Positions 50,315 to 59,361 of a stretch of DNA of 64,000 nucleotides are shown here, in pieces (the first letter of the stretch is position 1; each line of letters starts with the position of its first letter). The notes beneath the pieces were generated by a model, which was given only the letters and a program-made list of their open reading frames with translations, did no database searches and had not been told where the DNA came from. Position numbers and translations under genes: made by a program. The DNA is from Denitrovibrio sp. (GTDB taxonomy: Bacteria; Chrysiogenota; Deferribacteres; Deferribacterales; Geovibrionaceae). Location of the stretch: contig PKTN01000001.1 of assembly GCA_002869185.1 (NCBI GenBank), positions 682,001-746,000 on the forward strand, written 5' to 3'.

Positions 50315-52246
50315 TTATTCTGTAAAGGTTTTCAGAATCCTGCTTCTAGTAGGGTGGCGTAACTTCCGAAGTGCTTTAGCTTCGATCTGTCTGATACGCT
50401 CACGTGTAACATTGAATTGTTTACCTACCTCTTCAAGAGTATGATCGGAATCACATTCGATACCGAACCTTAGTTTAAGTACACTAGCTTCTCTATGAGA
50501 GAGAGTCTCTAATATATGCTTAGTGTGTTCCTTCAATTTAAGGTAAGTAACCTCTTCTGATGGGTTCTTAGCAGATTTATCTTCTATAAAGTCACCAAGT
50601 GAACTGTCCTCGTCCTCTCCGATAGGAGTCTCAAGAGAAACAGGCTCTTTAGCAATCTTCATTACTTTTTTGATCTTTTCGACAGGGATGTCCATTTTAC
50701 TGGATATCTCTTCAGGTGTAGGCTCTCTGCCCATATCCTGCTGAAGCTGTCTTGTAATCTTCATCATTTTATTTATTGTCTCAATCATATGCACAGGAAT
50801 ACGGATAGTTCTAGCCTGATCCGCGATAGCTCTTGTTATAGCCTGTCTAATCCACCATGTTGCATAAGTAGAGAATTTATACCCACGCTTATATTCGAAC
50901 TTCTCCACAGCCTTCATAAGACCAATGTTCCCTTCTTGGATAAGATCAAGGAATTGGAGACCTCTGTTTGTATATTTCTTTGCGATAGAAACAACAAGAC
51001 GGAGGTTAGCTTCAATAAGCTTAGATTTAGCTTTTTCTGTTTCGTTCTCACCACTGATGAGAGTGTCATATATAAGCTCAAGTTCAGCCTTGTCAAATCC
51101 GAGTCCATTTATGCACTCTTCTAGACCTTTCATAGCCATATTGTACTTTTTGATTATGATAGCGTAGTCAGGTGCTGACATGCCTCTGTTCTCACAAGCT
51201 CTCTTGAGCTCTTCCTCTGTAACAGCTGAAGCGTCAGTATAGTCCGTATATTTGATTAGCTTACAAATCTTGTCTATATCTCTGGATGAGTCATATATAG
51301 ATTGGTGAGCGTCTTTTATTTCGTTAGCAATGATACATATTTTTGAATAGTTCACTTTGATCTCAAGCAGTTTAGCTGTGACCTCATCAACAGATTCGTG
51401 TATCTTCATCTTTATAGTAAGCATCTCATCAATAGAGCACTTATTTTCTTTAATCTTATCGTTCAGCATGATGTTATTGTGAAGTTCGTCAGCGATATCT
51501 TCTAGGATACCTGTGTACTGCACTTTTATCTGCTCATCACGCTCATCTTGCAATTGTTGCTCAAGCTCAAGTTCAGCAGCAATCTCTTCAAGAGTCTTAA
51601 CTGGCTCAGGTTCTGGCTCTGGCTCAGGTTCAGCAGCAACCTGCTCCTCACCATCTTTTGCCTCAGCATTTTCTTCACCATTCTCTACAGTTGCGCCTTC
51701 TTCGTTTTCGCCTTCAACAGCATCAAGCTCTTCATTATCAGCATCGACACCGTCATCTATATCAATGATATCCTTAAGACGCATATTATCATTTCTGATG
51801 TTACGTGCGATATCCATAATTTTTATTGCAGTATTAGGATAGAGGAGAACTGCACGCACAACTTTTCTCTGTCCCTCTTCGATCTCTTTGGCAACCTCTA
51901 TCTCCTCTTCACGATTAAGGAGTGGGATGTTCCCCATATCTTTAAGGTAGAGTCTAACAGGGTCGTCAGTACTAATTGTCTCTTCAACTTCTTTAAGGAT
52001 AGCGAGAGCGTCTTCGTCATCAGAGTCTTCATCTTCAAAAAGGTTTTTGTCAGATTTAGCATCTATAACGTCGATCTTGAGCTGAACAAGCAGCATCATT
52101 ATCTCATCCATAAGCTCTGGTGAGGCAATATCTTCTGGTAGATTTTCATTTATTTCGTCGAATGTGAGGAATCCCTTTTCTTTTCCCAGTGCGATAATGG
52201 TTTTAACTTCTGGGCTTTTTATCTTTGAAGACATAGACATAGACAT
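50315..52246 (-). CDS. rpoD: Primary RNA polymerase sigma factor RpoD
   Basis: The 643-residue protein has region 1.1 ([27 protein letters not shown]), region 1.2 ([31 protein letters not shown]), region 2 ([61 protein letters not shown]), region 3 and region 4 ([33 protein letters not shown]). The non-conserved part holds a very acidic insert with [10 protein letters not shown] near residue 205. It directs housekeeping transcription. The start ATGTCTATGTCTATGTCT repeats three times; the first follows GGAGG at 10 bases. It lies six bases after dnaG. Confidence 0.98.
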   Translation of the reverse strand: MSMSMSSKIKSPEVKTIIALGKEKGFLTFDEINENLPEDIASPELMDEIMMLLVQLKIDVIDAKSDKNLFEDEDSDDEDALAILKEVEETISTDDPVRLYLKDMGNIPLLNREEEIEVAKEIEEGQRKVVRAVLLYPNTAIKIMDIARNIRNDNMRLKDIIDIDDGVDADNEELDAVEGENEEGATVENGEENAEAKDGEEQVAAEPEPEPEPEPVKTLEEIAAELELEQQLQDERDEQIKVQYTGILEDIADELHNNIMLNDKIKENKCSIDEMLTIKMKIHESVDEVTAKLLEIKVNYSKICIIANEIKDAHQSIYDSSRDIDKICKLIKYTDYTDASAVTEEELKRACENRGMSAPDYAIIIKKYNMAMKGLEECINGLGFDKAELELIYDTLISGENETEKAKSKLIEANLRLVVSIAKKYTNRGLQFLDLIQEGNIGLMKAVEKFEYKRGYKFSTYATWWIRQAITRAIADQARTIRIPVHMIETINKMMKITRQLQQDMGREPTPEEISSKMDIPVEKIKKVMKIAKEPVSLETPIGEDEDSSLGDFIEDKSAKNPSEEVTYLKLKEHTKHILETLSHREASVLKLRFGIECDSDHTLEEVGKQFNVTRERIRQIEAKALRKLRHPTRSRILKTFTE

Positions 52247-52252
52247 AAAGTA

Positions 52253-53971
52253 TCAATCCTCCGGGTCGGTCTTTACCTGAGTTTGCTTTTTTGCATTGAA
52301 TTTTTCTATTAAAAGTCTGCGTTTTTCATCCATATCCGCACTATCTTTGATCTTGCGGTTCATGGTGTCCTTGACAGAATTTGCCAGAATCTTTTCTCTG
52401 CTGGCAGATGCCATACGGTACAAGTCCGAATTTAAATCACTTATTATGACAGGAGAAAGCTCCTTAGCTATATCGGGCGTACTCAAAAGGACATTGATAT
52501 TATCACCATTCTGTAAAACATCAAGAACTTTCTTATATATATCCGACATTTTCTTATCATTAAAAAACTCTGGTAATATTTTCTCAGTCATCATAAGGGA
52601 CACGTCTTCAGGGAGCTGAACTAAGGCTGCTAAAAAATCTCTTTCACAGAAATAAGTAACACCTCTTCTGTCTCTATTTTGTTCTAGAGACTCCCCCGTC
52701 CTTCTTAATCTAGTTTTTGCGGCAGAAATATCAATATCCTTTCGCAAAGTATTTTCATCTATTTGAAACATAACAGCGAGTTTCTGTGCGTAATAATCTT
52801 TTCTATACGGACTCTTAATAATCATCAGTAACTCTTTAATTCTATCAAGCCCACGGAGTTTTGCATTGAAATCTTTTGATTTTTTTATAACTACTTCTGC
52901 GGCAAAAAGAAATAAATCCTTCTTTGAACCGATCAGATCATCAAATCCATCCTTACCATGCTTTGAAAGGAACGAATCTGGGTCTTCACCATCAGGAAGG
53001 AAAACAACGGATGGATATGTATCAGACTCTACAAATGTTGCGAGTGACTTCAAGGCGGAGTTATACCCTGCCTGATCACCATCAAATAGCATATAAATGT
53101 CCCCTGTATAGCGTCGCAGAATCTCTATATGTTCCTTTGTAAGTGCAGTACCCATAGATGCCACGCAGTTACTATAACCATTCTCGTGTAGGCGCATAAC
53201 GTCAAAGTAACCTTCAACGACCAGTGCGTATTCCATCTTTCTAAGTGCACCCTTAGCCTTGTCCATATTAAACAGGACACGACGCTTCTTAAAGACCTCA
53301 GTCTCTGGTGAATTTATGTATTTAGGTTGTTGGTCAGTGATAGTCCTGCCTGAAAATGCGATAGTCTTACCTGTCACACCCTTAACAGGGATCATCACAC
53401 GGTCATAAAACATAAGCCTCAGACCATACTGCCCCTCTTTGAAAAGACCGGAGTTAAGCAGGACTGATTTATCATATTTCCTAACGTACTTATCAGGATC
53501 GACCCTCGGTGGAAAATATCCCACCTGAAATTCCTCAAGGAGTGAATCAGAAAAATCTCTCTCATATAGATAATCAAGGGCTTTTTTACCCTCTCTAGAA
53601 TACAAATATTTACGTGAATCGAGTATTAGCTCTTCGTGCAAAGCGACGATATCTTTAGCATCTTGGCTTACGTTCTGATCGTACTCGATTGTTACGCCAC
53701 ACCTTTCAGCGAGCATGATTATTGCATCTGGAAAGCTAAGGTTATGGTATTTCATGGCGAAAGATATTGAGTTACCACCCTCTCCGCAACCGAAGCAGTG
53801 GAAGTAGCCTTTATCAGGATGAACATTAAATGACGGCGTCTTCTCAGTATGAAATGGGCAGAGTCCCTTATAGCTGTTACCAGCCTTCTTAAGCGGAACT
53901 ACCTCGTCTATGAGCTGATAGATATCTGTCTGTTCAAGAATTTCGTCTATTTTGGTGTCAGGAATTCGCAA
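52253..53971 (-). CDS. dnaG: DNA primase DnaG
   Basis: The zinc finger has CPFHTEKTPSFNVHPDKGYFHCFGCGEGGNS. The Toprim core has YALVVEGYFDVMRLHENG and YMLFDGDQAGYNSALKS. The track ORF begins at 54406, but its first 145 codons lie opposite the ABC transporter gene and are not primase-like. The likely start is TTG 53971 (LRIPDTKIDEILEQTDIYQLI), eight bases after GAGG, giving 572 residues, the family length. The C-terminal region is the helicase-binding domain. It makes RNA primers for replication. It forms the dnaG-rpoD operon. Confidence 0.96.
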   Translation of the reverse strand: MRIPDTKIDEILEQTDIYQLIDEVVPLKKAGNSYKGLCPFHTEKTPSFNVHPDKGYFHCFGCGEGGNSISFAMKYHNLSFPDAIIMLAERCGVTIEYDQNVSQDAKDIVALHEELILDSRKYLYSREGKKALDYLYERDFSDSLLEEFQVGYFPPRVDPDKYVRKYDKSVLLNSGLFKEGQYGLRLMFYDRVMIPVKGVTGKTIAFSGRTITDQQPKYINSPETEVFKKRRVLFNMDKAKGALRKMEYALVVEGYFDVMRLHENGYSNCVASMGTALTKEHIEILRRYTGDIYMLFDGDQAGYNSALKSLATFVESDTYPSVVFLPDGEDPDSFLSKHGKDGFDDLIGSKKDLFLFAAEVVIKKSKDFNAKLRGLDRIKELLMIIKSPYRKDYYAQKLAVMFQIDENTLRKDIDISAAKTRLRRTGESLEQNRDRRGVTYFCERDFLAALVQLPEDVSLMMTEKILPEFFNDKKMSDIYKKVLDVLQNGDNINVLLSTPDIAKELSPVIISDLNSDLYRMASASREKILANSVKDTMNRKIKDSADMDEKRRLLIEKFNAKKQTQVKTDPED

Positions 53972-54098
53972 GCAATAAACCTCGGCTATTTTTAGAGACA
54001 AAAAAAGAGACTGCAAAAGCAATCTCATTTCATTGAGCCTATTTAATTCTACACTATATTTTATAGACAACGGAGGAAATATCAAATATATTTTGACA

Positions 54099-55040
54099 AT
54101 GCTCGATATAAATAATCTAACAATAGAACTTATGGGGACTGCGAACCCTTTCATAATACTGCGTGATGTATCTTTATCACTAAAAAATGGCGAAATATTA
54201 GGTATCGCTGGCGAATCAGGGAGTGGTAAAACCATCCTCGCAAAATCTATTCTTAACCTAATAAAAAAACCGGTCGTCAAGACAGGTGGTAGCATAAACC
54301 TTGATGGTGCTGAACTTTCTAGTGAAAAGGATTTTCGGGCAATCCGTGGTAGCAAGATATCTATGATATTCCAAAACCCTACAGCATCACTCAACCCAGT
54401 CTTCACTATTGGAAGCCAGCTTATCGAGACTATCCGTATACATCAGCCAAAGATGAGCGTCCAAGAGGCTAAAGACCGTGCGGTTGAACTTCTAACCGAG
54501 GTTGAGATACCTCACCCAGAAGAACGCCTCAACACCTACCCTCACCAGCTATCTGGCGGGATGAACCAACGTGTAATGATCGCTTTGGCTCTATCCTCCA
54601 ACCCTGAGATACTCATTGCTGATGAAGCGACCACAGCACTAGATGTCACTATCCAAGCCCAGATTGTCGCACTCTTAAAAAAACTTAATAAAGAAAAGAA
54701 TTTATCTATTATATTCATCACTCATGACCTGTCGCTACTAGCTCAAGTGGCTGACGAAAGTTTCATTATGTATGCTGGCGAGATTATGGAGAGGCTGACA
54801 TCTGATCAGCTTAGAAATGACGATATGCGTCATCCATATACGAAAAACCTACAAAGCTGTGTGCCAAAGATTGGCGACAATAGAGAATATCTAAACACTA
54901 TCACAGGGACTATTACATTCAATAACGCTGAATTCGATAACGCCTGTGTCTTCCACCCAAGATGCGACCGTGCCACAGACAAATGCAAAACCTCCAAACC
55001 ACCCTTCTCCAATGGCTTCACTTGCTGGTATCCGTACTAA
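54099..55040 (+). CDS. Oligopeptide/dipeptide ABC transporter ATPase, OppD/DppD-like
   Basis: The roughly 313-residue ATPase has Walker [19 protein letters not shown]-loop [17 protein letters not shown], signature [12 protein letters not shown], Walker [14 protein letters not shown] and H-loop FITHDLSLL. The C-terminal oligo_HPY domain is [33 protein letters not shown], whose four Cys may bind an Fe-S cluster as in OppD/DppD. The start is uncertain: ATG 54099 matches the fold, while GGAGG lies 23 bases before. No permease, OppF or binding-protein gene is adjacent, so it is an orphan in this window. It is divergent from dnaG. Confidence 0.92.
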   Translation: MLDINNLTIELMGTANPFIILRDVSLSLKNGEILGIAGESGSGKTILAKSILNLIKKPVVKTGGSINLDGAELSSEKDFRAIRGSKISMIFQNPTASLNPVFTIGSQLIETIRIHQPKMSVQEAKDRAVELLTEVEIPHPEERLNTYPHQLSGGMNQRVMIALALSSNPEILIADEATTALDVTIQAQIVALLKKLNKEKNLSIIFITHDLSLLAQVADESFIMYAGEIMERLTSDQLRNDDMRHPYTKNLQSCVPKIGDNREYLNTITGTITFNNAEFDNACVFHPRCDRATDKCKTSKPPFSNGFTCWYPY

Positions 55041-55122
55041 ATAAAAATTATCTCTAAAACTTTCTTTCAAACTTCATATACTAACTATCACAACAAAAAC
55101 TCATTTAGAGGGGAAGTTAAAT

Positions 55123-55551
55123 ATGTCTAACGAGTCACAACTTAATAATGTCCCGATTGATCAAATAAAGATAGGCATGGAAGCAAGTTATTCTCAAACA
55201 ATAACTGATGCTGACATTAAGAATTTTGCTGGAGTTACAGGGGATAAAAACCCTGCACACATGAATGACGAATATGCTAAAGAGACCCAATTTAAGGAAC
55301 GCATCGCTCACGGCATGCTATCCGCCTCATATTTCTCTACCCTGCTAGGGATGAAGCTACCAGGCGAAGGGAGTATATATGTCTCTCAGTCACTAAAATT
55401 TAAAAAGCCGGTCTTCATAGGCGATACAGTTACTGCTACTGTCATTGTAACTGATGTAAATTTAGAAAAGCGTAGGGTTTTCCTTCGCACCTTATGTAAG
55501 GTTAAGGATGAGATAGTTATTGACGGAGAAGCTCAGATGTATATACCGTAA
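55123..55551 (+). CDS. MaoC-like (R)-specific enoyl-CoA hydratase
   Basis: The 142-residue hot-dog fold has the hydratase motif DADIKNFAGVTGDKNPAHMNDEYAKETQFKERIAHGMLSASYFSTLLG, with catalytic Asp and His in D-x-N-P-x-H. This is the PhaJ/FabZ-like short form, which hydrates 2-enoyl-CoA to (R)-3-hydroxyacyl-CoA for storage polymer or lipid metabolism. The ATG follows GAGGGGAAG. It is monocistronic with its own upstream region. Confidence 0.92.
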   Translation: MSNESQLNNVPIDQIKIGMEASYSQTITDADIKNFAGVTGDKNPAHMNDEYAKETQFKERIAHGMLSASYFSTLLGMKLPGEGSIYVSQSLKFKKPVFIGDTVTATVIVTDVNLEKRRVFLRTLCKVKDEIVIDGEAQMYIP

Positions 55552-55579
55552 ATATCATTCTTTTACTACAAAAGCTGAT

Positions 55580-55930
55580 TTACAATATCTCAATAACGTC
55601 CTTAGGGTTAGGACCATATTTGTTATCTGCGTCACTATCCTGAACTAAGAAGTAGATAAGCACAAAAAAGCCGATAACAGGAACAAAGGTTAAAAGTGCC
55701 CACCAGCCAGTCCTACCGATATCATGCAGTCTACGAACAATAACAGCAGTGCTAGGAAAAAGGATAATAAGCATATACAACAAGCTAAAGACAGGTAATA
55801 CAACCACATCAAGTCCAACTGAGAAGATATAGAATAAGATATTAAACATAACGAAATACCAGTATTCTTCCCTAGAAGCTCGTCCTTTAAAATCGAAACC
55901 GGTCTTTAAGACTCTGATATACCAATTCAT
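55580..55930 (-). CDS. DUF805 membrane protein
   Basis: The 116-residue protein has the DUF805 pattern: YIRVLKTGFDFKGRASREEYWYFVMFNILF, AVIVRRLHDIGRTGWWALLTFVPVIGFFVLIYFLV and DNKYGPNPK. It has three or four transmembrane helices. Function is unknown across the family. It is 71 bases after the MATE gene and may be co-transcribed. Confidence 0.92.
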   Translation of the reverse strand: MNWYIRVLKTGFDFKGRASREEYWYFVMFNILFYIFSVGLDVVVLPVFSLLYMLIILFPSTAVIVRRLHDIGRTGWWALLTFVPVIGFFVLIYFLVQDSDADNKYGPNPKDVIEIL

Positions 55931-56001
55931 AATGCTCCTCTTAATACTAGTCTAAATGAGATTCTTCTTTCGCTACGTTCGCTCAGGATAACAGGAGCAA
56001 A

Positions 56002-57321
56002 TTAAACCTTAATGTATTTCCAATGCCCCTTTCTGAAACGTTTAATAAGTACAAATGCCCTGATAAATGTCTCTACCACAGCGATGACAAATATCCAAAG
56101 TGGCGAACCTGTCACATAGGAGATCAGCCACGCAGGAAGTATACGGATCATCCACAGTGAAATAGTATTAATAATAAATGTCCATCTAGTATCCCCTGCC
56201 CCACGCAAGCACCCAGAGAGTACAAAGGTTACAGCTAGCGGAACCTGAGAAAAGCCCATAACTCGCAGATATAATGCCGCACTATCCACAACAGCTTGGT
56301 TATCCGTAAAGACAGAAGCCATCGGTCTAGCAAACACTATCATCAAGACACCTATCAACCCCATTATAACAGCCGCAGAGACCACTGTCGCTATAGCATC
56401 TTTCTCTGCCTCTTCTGGTGTGCCAGCACCTAACCCTTGCCCTACAAGAGCCATCCCAGCCAGTGTAAAGCCTATACCCGGCATAAACGCCAAGCCCTCA
56501 AGCCTTAGCCCCACCTGATAACCAGCGAGTGAATCAACACCATACTTAGCCACAAGTGCAGAGAGCACAAGATATGATGGATGAGAAGATATCCTCTCTA
56601 TCCATGTAGGCACAGCAACTTTAAGTGCACGCCAAAGGAGAGCAAAATCCAACCTAGGAGTAATAGAGAGTTTTTTGCGAACTAGATATACATAAAGGTA
56701 TAAGCAAATCTGAAAATATATAACAATAACAGTAGCCAAGGCAGCACCACGGATTCCCATTGGTTCGAAGCCAAGTTTACCAAAGATGAGTATATAATCT
56801 AAGAATACGTTTAGGATATTACCTGTAATACTGATAAAAAGTGGAATCTTCGTGGCTCCAATAGCGTTCATCCCACTAAAAAGAACACCCATAATAAACA
56901 TAGCAGGGATCCCCATAGCAAAAACCTTCATGTAGGCTGTACCCTGAGCTGCTACCTCGTTACCAGTATTAAGGATATGAAAAAGGAACGGACCATAATT
57001 ATATGCAACATATGTAAGCGGTATTGAGATGAAAAAAGAGAAGCAGATCATCATAAAAATCGCCTGCCCAGCTTTTGTCATGTCACGTGCACCATAAAAA
57101 CGTGAGACTAGAGCATTTGTACCCACATATATCAACGACATAAAAGCATACATTAAACCCATATACTGCATGCTGACCCCAACAGCAGCCACACTTACAG
57201 AGGATATACGCCCCACAAAAAACATGTCGATCATCGCCTGAACCATATTTAAAAGGTTGTGCATAGCGGCGGGGAGAGAGATTCTTAAAACCTTACGATA
57301 TCTTTCATTGAAAAAAAGCAT
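56002..57321 (-). CDS. MATE-family multidrug efflux transporter
   Basis: The 439-residue protein has 12 helices. It starts MLFFNERYRKVLRISLPAAMHNLLNMVQAMIDMFFVGRISSVSVAAVGVS, the usual MATE N-terminus. Each half carries the repeated P-x-x-x-x-x-L...D-x-x-x-(V/I)-G pattern, the second starting VAVPTWIERIS. It exports cationic drugs or metabolites with Na+ or H+. It has its own promoter region at 57322-57442, shared with the divergent exonuclease gene. Confidence 0.94.
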   Translation of the reverse strand: MLFFNERYRKVLRISLPAAMHNLLNMVQAMIDMFFVGRISSVSVAAVGVSMQYMGLMYAFMSLIYVGTNALVSRFYGARDMTKAGQAIFMMICFSFFISIPLTYVAYNYGPFLFHILNTGNEVAAQGTAYMKVFAMGIPAMFIMGVLFSGMNAIGATKIPLFISITGNILNVFLDYILIFGKLGFEPMGIRGAALATVIVIYFQICLYLYVYLVRKKLSITPRLDFALLWRALKVAVPTWIERISSHPSYLVLSALVAKYGVDSLAGYQVGLRLEGLAFMPGIGFTLAGMALVGQGLGAGTPEEAEKDAIATVVSAAVIMGLIGVLMIVFARPMASVFTDNQAVVDSAALYLRVMGFSQVPLAVTFVLSGCLRGAGDTRWTFIINTISLWMIRILPAWLISYVTGSPLWIFVIAVVETFIRAFVLIKRFRKGHWKYIKV

Positions 57322-57442
57322 TGTTAACCTACTTTAATAATACGAATTATAATGTAAGACTTGTTAAAGGATATTGCAATAATTCAATTTACGTTCTAGT
57401 ATACTAAATAAATCAAATAGCATTTTACTGGAGAGTAAAACC

Positions 57443-58135
57443 ATGATCAGCAAATTGTTCAACAGAAAGCAAGATATAGGCGCTCCGAAAGATCCTATCA
57501 GTATTTTTGTTAACAAAAAATGTGAAAACATTAACAACAGTAAAACACTGGATGAAAATATCGAAGATGCCGTTTTCTGTGTTGTTGACACGGAAACTAC
57601 AGGGCTAGATATTAACTCAGCGCGAATAATCAATGTCGCCGCAGTTAAAGTTCAGAACTACAAGATTATAGACTTCTATAATTCTTTTATAAACCCAGAA
57701 GAAATGATCCCAAAAGAGTCAATAAAATGGCATAACATCACTGACGAAATGGTCATAGATAAGCCAACTGTTGACGAAATTCTTCCCGATTTTCTAAATT
57801 TCTGTAACGACTCCATAATAGTTGGACACCACATCGCCTTTGATATAAAGATGATCAACAAAGAGATGATAAATTCTTTCGGTTGCGAAATGCACAACTA
57901 CAGCCTTGACACCATGCTAATCTACTCTAATGCTATTATCAAAAAAGATGAGCATTACAGTCTTGATCACCTGCTTGAAAAGTACAGTGTTACCTGTAAC
58001 GGTAGGCATACTGCTCTCGGTGATGCACTCGCTACGGCCGAGGTCTTCTCAAAGATGATAACTCAGGCTAGTGGTGAATTCCGCACAGTCAGAGAGCTTT
58101 GTAAATGTCAGACTGCCCGCAATGATTCATTTTAA
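57443..58135 (+). CDS. DnaQ-like 3'-5' exonuclease
   Basis: The 230-residue protein has ExoI VVDTETTGLDINSARIINVAAV (Asp-x-Glu), ExoII VGHHIAFDIKMINKE and ExoIII NGRHTALGDALATAEVF with the DEDDh His. The 45-residue N-terminal extension is basic. This is the epsilon/PolC-type exonuclease family, used for proofreading or RNA/DNA trimming. There is no BRCT or polymerase domain. GGAGAG precedes the ATG. It is followed 45 bases later by the SspB-like gene. Confidence 0.93.
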   Translation: MISKLFNRKQDIGAPKDPISIFVNKKCENINNSKTLDENIEDAVFCVVDTETTGLDINSARIINVAAVKVQNYKIIDFYNSFINPEEMIPKESIKWHNITDEMVIDKPTVDEILPDFLNFCNDSIIVGHHIAFDIKMINKEMINSFGCEMHNYSLDTMLIYSNAIIKKDEHYSLDHLLEKYSVTCNGRHTALGDALATAEVFSKMITQASGEFRTVRELCKCQTARNDSF

Positions 58136-58180
58136 TTGACTATACGCATACTAATGTTATAGTAGTCATAAGGTTTTATT

Positions 58181-58591
58181 ATGAATAAATTTCGACAAAA
58201 CATATTTCAGGAAATACTGAAAAAATACGAAAAATTTTATGTGCACTTAATGCCACACCCTGAGCTTATCGTTGGTTCCAGAGGTCTACTTGGTGACGAA
58301 AACAAGAATGGACTTGTACTCGTTTTCAGCCCGCACTCCTATGACAAACTATCTCTTGAGGATGATTGCATAACAGTTAATATGAAATTTTCTGGTAGTT
58401 GGGAATCTCTATATATCCCTTTGAATGCTATCAGTGCTATCTTTAACGACCCTGTTAAACCTGAATTCATGTTCAGCTTTAAGCCAGTTGTTAAAACTGA
58501 AGGTAACAAAGAGACTGTCATGGATGATCCAGCAGAGAACGATTCTGGTGGCAAAGTTCTTGAATTCCCTTCAAAAAAGAAGAAAAACTAG
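58181..58591 (+). CDS. SspB-like ClpXP adaptor
   Basis: The 136-residue protein matches the SspB fold pattern: YVHLMPHPELIVGSRGLLGDENKNGLVLVFSPHSYDKLSLEDDCITVNMKFSGSWESLYIPLNAISAIFNDP. These include the substrate-groove strands L-V-F-S-P and I-P-L-x-A-I. A flexible acidic tail ends VLEFPSKKKKN, equivalent to the ClpX-binding motif of SspB. It would tether ssrA-tagged proteins to ClpXP. The identification rests on motif recall. No ClpX gene is nearby. Confidence 0.8.
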   Translation: MNKFRQNIFQEILKKYEKFYVHLMPHPELIVGSRGLLGDENKNGLVLVFSPHSYDKLSLEDDCITVNMKFSGSWESLYIPLNAISAIFNDPVKPEFMFSFKPVVKTEGNKETVMDDPAENDSGGKVLEFPSKKKKN

Positions 58592-58603
58592 ATTCTCCAC
58601 AGC

Positions 58604-59026
58604 CTACTTTCTCTTAATACCAATACTCTCTAAGTATTCAAATAGCGCTACAACAGTATGTCCTGTCATTTCGTGACACATTTTTTTAGCGTCATCACCC
58701 TCTAAGCCTTCACGTAACTGCCCACAAATAGTTTTTCCAAACTTAGACACAAAGAACTCTCTAAACACAGCGACTTGTTCATGAATTGGGTCAACACTAA
58801 CTGATGGGTCATTACGTCCGATAAGCATGCTAAGAGCAACGATGCTACCTGTAAGGGCTCCACAAGTCTCTAACCTGCTACGCCCCATCCCTCCACAAAG
58901 ACCTGTAACTAGATTCATATAACTAAAATTGAGATCGGGCAAATAATACTTCCCAGTCATTATCATAACTGTCTCTGCACAGTTATGACCTTCAGACTGA
59001 ATATCCATAGCCTCTTTATATATCAT
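58604..59026 (-). CDS. C_GCAxxG_C_C family protein
   Basis: The 140-residue protein has HNCAETVMIMTG, GLCGGMGRSRLETCGALTGSIVALSM and ICGQLREGLEGDDAKKMCHEMTGHTVVALFEYL. These are the spaced Cys of the C_GCAxxG_C_C (putative redox or split-Soret-related) family; they can bind metal or form disulfides. No signal peptide. Function is unknown, often in anaerobes. It starts one base before the stop of the secreted gene 59028. Confidence 0.9.
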   Translation of the reverse strand: MIYKEAMDIQSEGHNCAETVMIMTGKYYLPDLNFSYMNLVTGLCGGMGRSRLETCGALTGSIVALSMLIGRNDPSVSVDPIHEQVAVFREFFVSKFGKTICGQLREGLEGDDAKKMCHEMTGHTVVALFEYLESIGIKRK

Positions 59027-59027
59027 G

Positions 59028-59357
59028 CTATTTCTTCTTAATTGGAGCTTGTTTTCTATTCATTGCCCCTTTTTTTGCATTATTATTATTAACTAATGAA
59101 GCTCTCTGACGTAGTTTTCCGATCATCTCACGTCTTTTATTGTTACAAACCTGAATCCCCTTATCTGTATCAACAGTATTCAAACATATGATGTATCTAT
59201 CTAAAATCTTCTTCTCTTCAGTTGCCATTATCTTAAAAAACTGTAGTTTCTTCTGTATCGCTAGACTAGGTTTCTTAGCCATAGTTTTTTGATCGGTCTG
59301 TGCGAAAGACGTCATAGCAACAGCAACAATCATTAAAATAATAATAATTTGTTTCAT
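59028..59357 (-). CDS. Small secreted basic protein
   Basis: A signal peptide (MKQIIIILMIVAVAMTSFA) is followed by a helical, basic domain (LAIQKKLQFFKIMATEEKKILDRYIICLNTVDTDKGIQVCNNKRREMIGKLRQRASLVNN...). Two Cys (IICLN, QVCNN) could form a disulfide. No family recognised. It is four bases after the proline-rich gene and two before the C_GCAxxG gene, so all three form one operon. Confidence 0.6.
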   Translation of the reverse strand: MKQIIIILMIVAVAMTSFAQTDQKTMAKKPSLAIQKKLQFFKIMATEEKKILDRYIICLNTVDTDKGIQVCNNKRREMIGKLRQRASLVNNNNAKKGAMNRKQAPIKKK

Positions 59358-59361
59358 ATAG

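Noticed and set aside
51513-52123. Ser-rich and Phe-rich plus-strand ORFs opposite rpoD
   Set aside because: They are the antisense of the acidic insert and surrounding rpoD codons.
53972-54406. N-terminal extension of DnaG in the track
   Set aside because: It is antisense to the ABC ATPase gene and lacks primase features; the TTG at 53971 fits the family start.
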